Source: Viola odorata (taxonomy: Eukaryota > Streptophyta > Magnoliopsida > Malpighiales > Violaceae). From it: a stretch of 64,000 nt of DNA. The notes under the pieces are model-generated. The model was not told the origin of the DNA. It searched no databases and was given only the letters and a program-made list of their open reading frames with translations. Location of the stretch: the NCBI GenBank assembly GCA_963691705.1, contig OY829543.1, forward strand, positions 47,534,564-47,598,563, read 5' to 3'. Positions 46,401-56,543 of this stretch are shown here, one piece after another; the first letter of the stretch is position 1; every line of letters begins with the position of its first letter. The position numbers and the translations under genes are program-made.

Positions 46401-46601
46401 TCCCGGGAACCTTACTCGAGACCGATAGGAGTTCGAGAAAAGACAGTTAAAAGTACGAAAAAATTAAAAAGGCACGAAATGACAAGAAAATTTAAACAAA
46501 TTAGCCTAGGACCAGAATCGACATGAATTTTGATCTAGACAAGCTAAAAAAGTGGCAAAACGTAAAGGTTGTGATAGAAAGTCAAAAATCGGGTAGCAAC
46601 A
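43403..46601 (-). mobile_element. Element E: solo LTR of a second Ogre-like family
   Basis: It runs from TGTCGCACCCCC to GGGTAGCAACA (3199 bp) with GATGG at both 43398-43402 and 46602-46606, a perfect 5-bp target-site duplication. By analogy with TGTTGATACCC the LTR start is TGTTGCTACCC on the minus strand. It has a TATA box (CTATAAATAG) at 45889-45898 minus. Hairpins lie at 45012-45036, 45059-45077 and 45094-45120. No internal region is present, as expected after LTR-LTR recombination. It contains no supported gene. Confidence 0.93.
45012..45120 (-). other. Three perfect hairpins in solo LTR E
   Basis: Arms are 45012-45022/45026-45036 (ATGGGCTTGGC, 11 bp), 45059-45066/45070-45077 (GACGGGCT, 8 bp) and 45094-45105/45109-45120 (CAAGAACAGCCA, 12 bp). 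Each has a 3-nt loop. They occupy the position equivalent to the hairpins of B and AC, but the arm sequences differ. Confidence 0.85.
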
Positions 46602-48371
46602 GATGGGGGAAGTACCCAATGAAGAATTGTTCTTCGCATTAGCCAACAACGCTTATTTGCCATTCCCAGGGAATAGTCAGGCCCAATGCCTATTCTACCA
46701 AGGGGAAAGCAAGCATGACATCCAGGATTGCAGACTTTTTCGGCAAAAAGTCAAGCAACTCGCAACATTCGGGATCATTCAAACCAAAGGGGAAACCCAA
46801 GGAGCCATCAACGCCATCGAGGACAATCCACCAGCACCTTACTCCTTCGAATATGTGGCCCAGGCAGGGGAGGCAGCCACGATCCCACGCAAAGTAGTAT
46901 TCACATTAGCTGTGAATACTCCCAGCCGGGACTTACACGCGGTCCCATTCAACTACGGATACACGGTGGTCACCACCCCTCCTGCAGTCGCACCAACAAC
47001 AGTCGCTATCGGCGAAGCCTCTCATATCGGGGGCATGACTCGCACCGGAAGATGTTATATCTCGGAGGAAGTAGAAAAGCAACGACAAGCCAAAGGGAAA
47101 GACCCTGTGATCCGCGAAGAGATAGTAGAAGAGACGCAAGGTTTGAGCAAACCTGTAACTGAGGACGAGACAGCCGAGTTCCTCAAGATCATGAAACAGA
47201 GCGAGTTCAGCATCATCGAACAGCTAAAGAAAACCCCAGCTCATATCTCCATCATGGAGCTGATCCTCACTTCAGAGCCGCATCGCCAAGCTCTCTTAAA
47301 AGTCTTGAAACAAGCTTTCGTGACTAAGGATATCACCACAGAAGGGGTGGAAAACCTTGTCGGAAGGATCCAAGCCTTAAGCAGCATTTCCTTCTCGGAA
47401 GAAGAGATCGACCCCTCGGGAAGAGATCACAACAAGGCCCTATACATCACGGTGGAATGTAAGGGACACGTCATAGCAAAGACCCTAATCGACAATGGGT
47501 CCGCACTTAATGTCATGCCCAGGCATGTCCTTGAACAGCTGCCGGTCGATTCCTCCCTCATAAAACCTAGCGGAATGATGGCTAGGGCTTTCGATGGCAC
47601 CACTCGAGAGATCATCGGGAACATTGAGTTGGATATGGTCATCGGGCCCCACCCTTTTATCTTGACATTCCAGATCATGGAAATCCAACCCGCTTATAGC
47701 ATGCTTCTAGGACGGCCTTGGATCCATTCAGCGGGAGCCGTCCCCTCTTCCTTGCATCAGTGCCTCAAATACGTCAAAGACAATGCCCTCATCACGATAA
47801 AGGCCGAAGAAGCCTTGATCTTGGCCAAGCATGCATCCGTGCCTTACATCGAAACTACCGAAACCCTGGAGAGTTCCTTCCAAGCATTTGAAATCGTCAA
47901 CGCGGGTTGGATCGAGGAGGGATCCCCCATTTGCGAAGCCTCAAAATCGGGGGTAGCCGAAACAACCACTAAGTCAACACTAGAGGGAAGCTTCCAATTA
48001 GGAAAACGGCTCGGGGCTGAGTTACAAGGATCGAAAGGCTGGGCGCCTCCGAAGAGCTTCGGAGATCGATTTGGGTTAGGGTACCAACCCAGCAAGGCCG
48101 ATTTCACCAGGATCGCCCAAGAAAAGAAAGAAAAGCAGCTGGCTAAGCTATTTGGACGTTCTGCGCCAGAGGGCAAAATGCCGATTCCCCATATCAGAAC
48201 CATGTTCCCCTTCGCCGCTGAAACCATCAATGAAAATCCAATCAGGGTATCAGACCTCCGTATCTGCACTCTAGGAGAAGAAGGATCGTCGCCTAGTTCA
48301 GTCATTTTCGTTAAGAAGTCAGGGGAGTCTGTGGGCAACTAGACCATCACCATGCTTCCGGATGTCTCTCC
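46602..48371 (+). pseudogene. pro: Gag 3' end and aspartic protease of element B
   Basis: The frame continues gag after E. A fourth knuckle-like unit (CLFYQGESKHDIQDC) lies near residue 29 counted from 46603. The protease has TLIDNGSALNVMP (residues 294-306) and MLLGRPWIHSAGAVP (367-381), the DNGS form normal for Tat/Ogre. A Gly-rich segment at about 470-500 (GDRFGLGYQPSKADF) resembles a G-patch, an RNA-binding motif. The only stop is TAG 48340-48342, a Trp codon by comparison with AC. The exon would end at the donor at 48372. It matures the polyprotein. Confidence 0.9.
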
Positions 48372-48524
48372 GTAAATTTCTCATTTTGAAAAATATATAT
48401 ATGTTTTTGGCACGTTTTCTTACGAAAACATTTTTGTAGGGACTCCAGTTCCCTTTTGTTAAAAATCAATATATATGCAAATTTTCATTTTACGCATCTC
48501 TTTTTTTCGCATTTTTAATTTCAG
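48372..48524 (+). other. Predicted Ogre intron between protease and RT
   Basis: Donor TCTCC|GTAAAT at 48372 and acceptor TTTTTAATTTCAG|GATGAG at 48524 give 153 bp. Removal keeps protease and RT in one frame; retention hits TAA at 48373-48375. AC has a matching 146-bp intron. This fits the known Ogre arrangement, in which splicing permits Pol production. Confidence 0.72.
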
Positions 48525-50214
48525 GATGAGTGTTAGTTTGGATTGTCTTGATAAAACCTATGTCTTTACTGGCGAAGAAATCATCGCTACGACCGAAGAC
48601 AAGGTCGAAGTCTCCGACGAACTGACCCGTTTACTAGAAAGTTCAGAAAAGGAAATAACCCCTCATCAGGAGGAATTGGACGAAGTAAACTTGGGGGCAA
48701 GCAACGAGAATCAAAAACTGGTCAAGATCGGAACTACCCTGGATACGACTCAGAGAGAAAGGTTGATTTCTCTCCTCAAGGACTACTCCGATGTATTCGC
48801 ATGGTCATACGCCGACATGCCAGGTCTTGATCCCGGGATAGTTGAGCATCGTATTCCGTTAAAACCTGAGTTTAAGCCTGTCAAGCAAAAACTTCGGAGG
48901 ATGCATCCAGACATCCTTCTGAAAATCAAAGAAGAAGTTACCAAGCAACTAGACGCGGGTTTTTTGAGAGTTGCGGAGTACCCAGAATGGATCGCCAACA
49001 TAGTGCCAGTGCCTAAGAAAGATGGGAAGGTTCGCATGTGCGTGGACTTTCGGGATCTCAATCGAGCTAGCCCTAAAGACGACTTCCCTCTTCCCCATAT
49101 CGACATCTTGGTAGATAGTGCCGCCAGAAATGACATGTTCTCTTTCATGGACGGATTCTCGGGGTACAATCAGATCAAGATGGCACCCGAGGACAGTGAA
49201 AAGACGACCTTCATCACGCCCTGGGGAACCTTCTCCTACAAAGTGATGCCCTTCGGATTAAAGAACGCAGGAGCCACGTACCAACGTGCTGCTGTCACCC
49301 TTTTCCACGACATGATGCATAAAGAATTGGAAATATATGTCCACGACATGATAGCCAAGTCTCGCGGCACGCAAGATCATGTAGACATCCTGAGAAAGGT
49401 GTTCGAAAGGTTGAGGCAATTTCGGCTACGGCTAAACCCAGCTAAGTGTACCTTCGGAGTGACTTCCGGGAAGTTATTGGGATTCATCGTCAGCAACAAA
49501 GGCATAGAAGTGGATCCTGATAAGATAAAAGCCATTCAGAAGCTACCCGCTCCCAACACCGAAACGGAAGTAAGAAGCTTTTTAGGGCGCATCAACTACA
49601 TCACTCGCTTTATTAGCCAGTTAACACTTACTTGCGAGCCGATGTTCAAAATGCTAAGGAAGCACGGAGATGCAGAATGGGACGAAGACTGCCAGGAAGC
49701 CTTCGAGAAAATCAAGACGTATCTGCAAAACCCGCCAGTACTAGTTCCTCCGACGCCAGGACGGCCTTTGCTCATGTATATGACAGTCACGGCTAGCGCC
49801 ATGGATTGCGTTTTGGGACAGCACGACGAGTCCGGAAGGCGTGAACAAGCCATCTATTACCTCAGCAAAAAATTCAACGAATGTGAGATGCGTTACTCTA
49901 TGTTGGAACGAACTTGTTGCGCCCTAGCATGGTGCGCCCGAAGGCTCCGGCAGTACATGTTGTATTACACGACTTGGCTAATCTCTCGCATGGACCCCTT
50001 GAAATACATTTTCGAAAAGCCGTACCTGTCAAGTCGCATTTGTAGATGGCAAGTCTTATTAGCTGAGCACGAGATCATCTATGTGACTCAGAAAGCGGTT
50101 AAAGCAAGCGCCCTCGCCGATCACTTGGCCGATCATGCCTCGGACGAGTACGAGTCGTTGAGCTTCGACTTCCCCGATGAGGACATCATAATGATTGAAG
50201 ATGAGATCACATAA
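48525..50214 (+). pseudogene. pol: Reverse transcriptase and first RNase H of element B
   Basis: After the acceptor the frame is open to 50212. Motifs are LDAGFLRVAEYPEWIANIVPV, MCVDFRDLNRASPKDDFPLP, SFMDGFSGYNQIKM and MPFGLKNAGATYQRA; the catalytic box reads YVHDMIAKS. The first Asp of the usual YVDD is His (CAC at 49342-49344), which should abolish polymerisation; AC keeps YVDD. A degenerate Gypsy RNase H and connection follow (YYLSKKFNECEMRY). TAA 50212-50214 lies in frame before the second RNase H. Confidence 0.94.
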
Positions 50215-50718
50215 AATCTCCGAGAAGACGATTGGTGGACCATGTTCTTCGACGGTGCGGTGAACCTCTCGGGCAAGGGAGTGGGAGCCGTGGTCATAGC
50301 CCCAGATGGCCGTCAATTCCCCATAGCATGCAAATTGAACTTCCCATGCACCAATAACGTCGCCGAGTATGAGGCATGCATCAGTGGTCTGACAGCAGCC
50401 ATCGACTTAAAAGTAAAGAAGCTCCGAATCTTCGGCGATTCAGCACTCGTCATCTATCAAGCCCAGGATCTATGGCAGACACGGGATTCCAAGCTCATCC
50501 CTTATCAAAGGCTACTCACCCAACTCACACGGGAATTCGAGGAAACCGAATTCGACCGAGTCGACAGAGAAAAGAACTGCTTCGCAGATGCATTAGCCAC
50601 GTTGGCCTCAATGTTTAAGTTAGAATGCGGAGTAATGCTCCAACCATTGAGAGTGGAAGTAAAGGAAACTCCGGCATGTTGTGTCGCCTTGGAAGAGGAA
50701 CCTGACGGCAAGCCATAG
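50215..50718 (+). pseudogene. pol: Second (archaeal-type) RNase H of element B
   Basis: Acidic residues lie in WTMFFDGAVN, NNVAEYEACI, FGDSALVIYQ and FADALATLA, all intact. It follows RT in the same frame after the TAA at 50212 and ends at TAG 50716-50718, where AC has TGG. Two RNase H domains in tandem mark the Tat/Ogre clade. Confidence 0.88.
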
Positions 50719-51963
50719 TTCTACGACCTAGTACAGTTCATCAGAAACTGGGAGTACCCACCGGGGGCAAGCCGGGTTATCAAAAAGACCCTCCAGCGCT
50801 TAGCACTAGACTTCTACCTCGACGGCGAATTTCTATATAAAAGGAGAGCGGACGGAACTTTGCTTCGCTGCGTCACCATGACCGAGGCAAAGAGAATCAT
50901 AGCAGAGATCCACGAAGGGGTTTGTTCCACACACGCAAGTGGACACATGATGGCCAGGCAGATAATGAGGCAAGGTTATTTTTGGCTCACCATCGAACGA
51001 GATTGCATCAGCTATTTTCGGAAGTGCCACAAATGTCAAATCTATGCGGACCATCTCCACGTCCCTCCAGCCCCTCTCTTCAGCATGACGTCGCCTTGGC
51101 CTTTTGCAATGTGGGGAATCGACATCATCGGCCAAATTCATCCAACAGCCTCTAATGGCCATCGCTTCATCCTCATAGCAATCGACTATTTCACCAAATG
51201 GGTAGAGGCCACCTCTTACTCCAACATCACTCAGAAAACCACCACGCGATTCATTGAGAGAAATATCATTTGTCGTCATGGGGTCCCAGAAACCATCATC
51301 ACGGACAACAGCACCAATCTCAACGGAAAGATGATTGACGATCTTTGCCAACGTTGGAAGGTGAAGCACCGAAACTCGTCACCATATCGACCAAAGATGA
51401 ATGGCGCAGTCGAAGCAACAAACAAGAACCTGAAGAGGAACATCCAAAAGATGGTAATCACTCACAAAGACTGGCACGACATGCTTCCCTTCGCACTACA
51501 TGCTTATCGGATAGCAACCCGTACGTCCACAGGGGCAACTCCCTACTCATTAGTTTACGGCATGGAAGCCGTAATTCCCCTCGAGGTAGAAATTCCTTCT
51601 CTCAGAATCCTGGCAGAATCTGAAGTAGAAGAATCTGATTGGGCGAGAGTGAGGTACGAGCAGCTGAACCTCCTTCCCGAAAAGCGCTTGGCCGCTATCT
51701 GCCATGCGCAATTATATCAGCAAAGAATGGTCAACGCTTATAACAAGAAAGTGCGACCTCGCAAATTCGAGGCTGGGAATTTAGTGCTAAAGAAAATTCT
51801 CCCTCATCAGGAGGCCAGCAAAGGAAAGTGGGCCCCAAGGTACGAGGGACCGTACCTGGTCAAAAGTGCATTCTCAGGGGGTGCCCTAATGCTAACCAAC
51901 ATGGATGGAGACGATCTCCCGAAATCGGTAAATGCCGATGCAGTTAAGAGATACTTCGCCTGA
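50719..51963 (+). pseudogene. pol: Integrase of element B
   Basis: The frame continues from RNase H to the natural stop at 51961-51963. The zinc module is HEGVCSTHASGH with CHKCQIY. The DDE core shows MWGIDIIGQI, TIITDNSTNL (usually DNGT) and PKMNGAVEATNKN. The C-terminal domain has KFEAGNLVLKK and APRYEGPYLVKS, where AC has GDLVLKK. Catalytic residues are present, but two upstream stops in pol prevent normal synthesis. No chromodomain is seen. Confidence 0.93.
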
Positions 51964-54841
51964 AGCATCGTGGACAGAGCGTCCGGGCAGACCAAGGACA
52001 TAGGGTTTTATCATGACAATCTAGCACAAACATTTGTCCTGAAATGAATAAAATAAGTTTTTTTCAAGAGATGCTTTGTTTTAAAATTTGTTGTCCCCTG
52101 TTTTTTCTTAAAATTGTGAGATGACAAAAGGAGGCATGACATGGATGGATCCCCAGGAGTAGCTCGGGACGCAAGACGCGTCACTTAGACTAACGCCACT
52201 AATCATTCTTCAGTTTTGCAGGGACGTAAGGTCTCACGCCTCAGCTCGTCATCACGATAGAACCAGAGAGTTCAGCTCGTAGGAGCTGTTGAATTACCGT
52301 AGCAGGCCACCTTCAAGAGCGAATCAGGAAAGATTTTAAGACAAACCATCACCATCTAAAGCGAGATTTCTTTTCCTCGCAGTGCTACCGGCGCAGCCGG
52401 CATCGCAAATAATCGGTCTCAAAGGACTAAACATTGGACCAAAATCCCAAAGCCCATCCGATGCAAGTCACACCGCGATGACTCACGGATAGCCCGTCTA
52501 AAAGGGAGAGCTCAAAAGCTTACCCATCGCATTACTTTTGCTGAAAATTGTCTTGCATTTACTCCTCATTTGTCATCACTTTGTCTATTTCAGGAACCGG
52601 GTTACCCCCATTTGTTGCCTGCATAAGAACGGTAAGCATACGCCTTTGCAGCCCCGCTGCACATTTTGGAGACAGAGGGTTTTCCCCTTTATCCCCAAGC
52701 AATCAAGAAGCCAATCAACGTAGATCCAGCCGAGACTGGTAAGCGAACGGACAAAATACGGATCTCGTCCTCACTACGGCGTAGATCGGCGGTTCCCTCA
52801 AAGCAGCTGAAAAAGAAACCAATCAGCACATCAAAGCAAAACGTCCCAGAACCGGGACCATGTCATAGGCACCCTCGAAAAGCCGAGTTAAAAGAAGGGA
52901 GAATCCCTGAACTTAGCTCATTTTCGTTTTCAGATTAATTTCCCTTCCTGTTGTCCCCTCTACATCTCACTGGGACGGGAAGCATCTCGCTGTCATCCGC
53001 ATGGAGCTGGTGGAAGACGCCCGCGCAGCCCCGCTGCGCTGTTCAGGGGAGTCCCTCTTGCTTCCCCCTTTATTTAAATTCGTTTTTATTCCTGCTCGCT
53101 TTGTTAGCTTTGAGTCGAGTACGGTCGTCTGGCCCACTGGGGGGCAACCTTAGGTTTTCGTTAGAACGTTGCAAATAAGTCGTCCCCCACATTCTAGCAA
53201 TCAAACATCCAGCAATCAAACATCCAGCAATCCAACATCCAACAATCAAACTTTAGCAATCAAACATCTAGCAATCAAACCCTCTAGCAATCAAATCACC
53301 AATCAATCAAAAATCAAAAATCAATCAAAAATCCCTCTTTAGCCCGGCTCAAACAAAAGCATACTACTTTCATAAGCATTTTCATGCATAGGATAGGATA
53401 GGAATATTTAATCCCTCTGATAACTCCAGCATCTATCCAAGTTACGTGCCATGCATGATATTACCTGTTTGCTCTTATATCCTTCATGAGTGTAAGAGCC
53501 TGACTAGGTACTAGTTGAGTTCGCATAATATCCAGGGTACATGCGCCATTAGACATGGGATAGCTATAACGTGACATGGGACTTTTACGATTTTCTCCAC
53601 TTTTTTCATTTTTCCCTCTTTCCACCATATATGTCATCACTCCCCAAACCATCCATATCACTCACACCCCGGAAGCCAAAGGGCAGTTTCAGCTAAAATT
53701 ACCAGCCGGAAGTATAAGCACGCCAAGTTCAAGTTCACAATGAAGGAGACGGAAAAAGTCACCAGGAGATCGCTAAGGACTATCACCGAAGAGGCAGCAA
53801 CGACAAAGGCCGAGGCCTCCAGACAAAAGGGGAAGGGATCAAGACAAAGGTTGTGCTTGCTCTGCACTGTTGCATTTCAAATCAAATCAAAAAGAGAAGA
53901 AATAAAAAGAAAAAAAAGAAGAAAGAAAAAGAAAAAAAAGAAGAAAAAGAGAAAAAAAAGGAAAAGAAAAGAGAGGAAAAGAAAAGAAAAAAGAAAAGAA
54001 AGAAGAAAAAGAGAGAAAAAGAAAAAAGAAGAAGAGAGAAATGCTCAGAGACATTCGAAGACTACAAACAATCGAAGAGCCAAAGCAAGCATAGCCCGGG
54101 GACAACTCAATTCGAGAAAATCTCGAAGACAACTTTCCCCAGTGAACTCGAGTAGAAAAGCCCAAGGCCAACTCGAGAAATCTCAAAGTATCCTTCCCCA
54201 GTAAAGTCAAGCAAAAGAGGCCCAACGCCAACTCAAGAAACCTCAAAGCAAGCATCACTAGTAAAGACCCGAGAAGAAAGGGGCCCCACGCCAACTCAAG
54301 TAGTGATTCGCAAAAAGAACAGCGACGACACTCCCCAATGAGGACTCAAGAAAAGGGCCCCAGGCCGAACAAAAAACACCCCCCAGCAAGGATCCCAGAG
54401 CTCACGCACTCTGTCAAGCAAGCATCCTCAGCGAAAAGTGAAAAGGCTCACGTACCTCGCCCTCATCAGCAAAGCATCAGTCATCAAAAACCTTCCAGCA
54501 AAGCAACCTTTTTCAAAACAAACTCATTTCCGAACGTTTCATGTCCTTTCATTCTTTTCCGTAAAAGTCCCATCGATTATTAGAATGCCCATGCATGTGC
54601 ATCTTCATTTGAAGTCTATTCACTCGGATTGACATTGCGAACTGTAAATTATGTATCATGTTAGTTGCATCTTTATGAGTGTAAAACACTTAGCCTTGTT
54701 TCAGAGCGTGAGTGCAAACACTAATATCAAGTGAGGACTGCTTACGGCTGTAAATCGTGGGAAAGTCTTGTCCTTGGGGTCGTTACCTCCTGATCAGGAC
54801 GCAGACGCATTCTAGGTTCATATCAAGGCCGCTGGCGATAG
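51964..54841 (+). other. B 3' UTR, proximal part
   Basis: It is non-coding and homologous in reverse to AC 26526-29547. Landmarks are the exon-like 38-nt segment at 52594-52631, CAATCAAACAT-type short repeats at about 53195-53330 and a purine tract at 53879-54050. Lys/Arg-rich frames over the purine tract are artefacts of composition. Confidence 0.75.
53879..54050. repeat. Long purine tract (A/G) in B 3' UTR
   Basis: About 170 bp of almost pure A and G, at the position equivalent to AC's 27297-27425 pyrimidine tract on the opposite strand. The tract is thus kept on the same element strand in both copies. Confidence 0.88.
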
Positions 54842-56150
54842 CATTCTTCTCCTCCCAGAGCGACCTTAGTTTAATTTCCGCATCTCGCGCTTTCTCTTAC
54901 GGGAATTGACAGCATTTAGTTTTCAGCGTAGCATTTCTTCTCCTCCCAGAGTGACAGCATTTAGTTTCAGCATTAGCATTTCTTCTCCTCCCAGAGTGAC
55001 AGCATTTAGTTTCAGCATTAGCATTTCTTCTCCTCCCAGAGTGACAGCATTTAGTTTCAGCGTTAGCATTTCTGCTCCTCCCAGAGTGACAGCATTTAGT
55101 TTCCAGCGTAGCATTTCCCCTCCTCCCAGAGTGACAGCATTTAGTTTCCAGCGTAGCATTTCTTCTCCTCCCAGAGTGATAGCATAGCGTAGTTCTACCT
55201 TTTTCAAACCTTAGCATTTCTTCTCCTCCCAGAGCGACATCACTTAGCATTCTTCTCCTCCCAGAGCGACTTTAGTTTAATTTCCGCATCTCGCGCCTTC
55301 TCCTACGGGAATCGGCGTTGTTTAAATTTTCTGCCTTAGCATTCTTCTCCTCCCAGAGCGACAGCACTTAGCATTCTTCTCCTCCCAGAGTGACCTTAGT
55401 TTAATTTCCGCATCTCGCGCTTTCTCTTATGGGAATTGACAGCATTTACTTTTCAGCGTAGCATTTCTTCTCCTCCCAGAGTGACAACATTTAGTTTCAG
55501 CATTAGCATTTCTTCTCCTCCCAGAGCGACAGCACTTAGCATTCTTCTCCTCCCAGAGCGACTTTAGTTTAATTTCCGCATCTCACGCCTTCTCCTACGG
55601 GAATCGGCGTTGTTTAAATTTTCTGCCTTAGCATTCTTCTCCTCCCAGAGCGACCTTAGTTTAATTTCCACATCTCGCGCTTTCTCTTACGGGAATTGAC
55701 AGCATTTAGTTTTCAGCGTAGCATTTCTTCTCCTCCCAGAGTGACAGCATTTAGTTTCAGCATTAGCATTTCTTCTCCTCCCAGAGTGACAGCATTTAGT
55801 TTCAGCATTAGCATTTCTGCTCCTCCCAGAGTGACAGCATTTAGTTTCCAGCGTAGCATTTCTCCTCCTCCCAGAGTGACAGCATTTAGTTTCCAGCGTA
55901 GCATTTCTTCTCCTCCCAGAGTGATAGCATAGCGTAGTTCTACCTTTTTCAACCTTAGCATTTCTTCTCCTCCCAGAGTGATAGCATAGCGTAGTTCTAC
56001 CTTTTTCAACCTTAGCATTTCTTCCCCTCCCAGAGCAACATCATTCATACAATTCTACATTTCTGCATAATTATTTTCCTCCTCCTAGAGTGACATCATT
56101 AGGACAAATCATTCATACTTCTGCGAATCGCGCACTATCTTCTGAAGCAA
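54842..56150 (+). repeat. 45-bp tandem array with CTCCTCCCAGAGTGA core (B 3' UTR)
   Basis: Units such as those starting at 54951 and 54996 are 45 bp apart, each joining CTCCTCCCAGAGTGA to CAGCATTTAGTTTCAGCATT. Higher-order blocks (TTTAATTTCCGCATCTCGCGC) recur near 54870, 55280, 55400, 55575 and 55665. The core is shared with AC's 29-bp array in reverse. Frames crossing it give only 15-residue repeats. Confidence 0.92.
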
Positions 56151-56529
56151 CATCAGTCACATGTCAAGTGATCATCCCCCCAGTGGGGCTGTCGTTTACA
56201 TTTTCGTAAAATTACTTTCCGTCCCCGGTAGAGTAGTTGTCATTTACATTCCCTGCAACTTATGTGCCTCTCAATACCCGAGCAGATCTAAGTTTACGTC
56301 TTTGCAGGATCAACAACCTATCTCCTCCCAGAGTGACGTCAAGCAAGCACCTGGTATCCCCAGTAACAGCATCAATCAATCTCCTCCTCCCAGAGCGACA
56401 TCAAGCAACTACCTCCTCCCAGAGCGACCTCATCACTGTAAGTTTGAGGTAAGACCTGCCGTGTCGCCAAAATTCGGATATCTAGGGGCAACTGTCTTTA
56501 CTGCTTATCAAATACTTCGATAAGACAGT

Positions 56530-56543
56530 AAAGAGGGGGCAAC
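56530..56543 (+). other. Polypurine tract of element B
   Basis: AAAGAGGGGGCAAC lies immediately before the 3' LTR, identical to the tracts at 33558 and (reverse) 9260. Confidence 0.93.

Noticed and set aside
52538..52742. Small frame of about 64 aa present in both B and AC 3' UTRs (28524-28721 in AC)
   Set aside because: The two versions share DNA ancestry and many differences between them change the residue, so no coding constraint is evident. The splice-like signals within it are reported separately.
53740..54204. 154-aa Lys/Arg-rich protein
   Set aside because: It is a purine tract translated; any frame of A/G-only DNA gives Lys, Arg, Glu and Gly without stops.
54906..55932. Open frames of 78-117 aa on both strands encoding 15-residue repeats
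   Set aside because: They are produced by the 45-bp array, whose unit is a multiple of three, so all frames stay open. Both strands are open at once and no start context or conservation beyond the DNA repeat exists.
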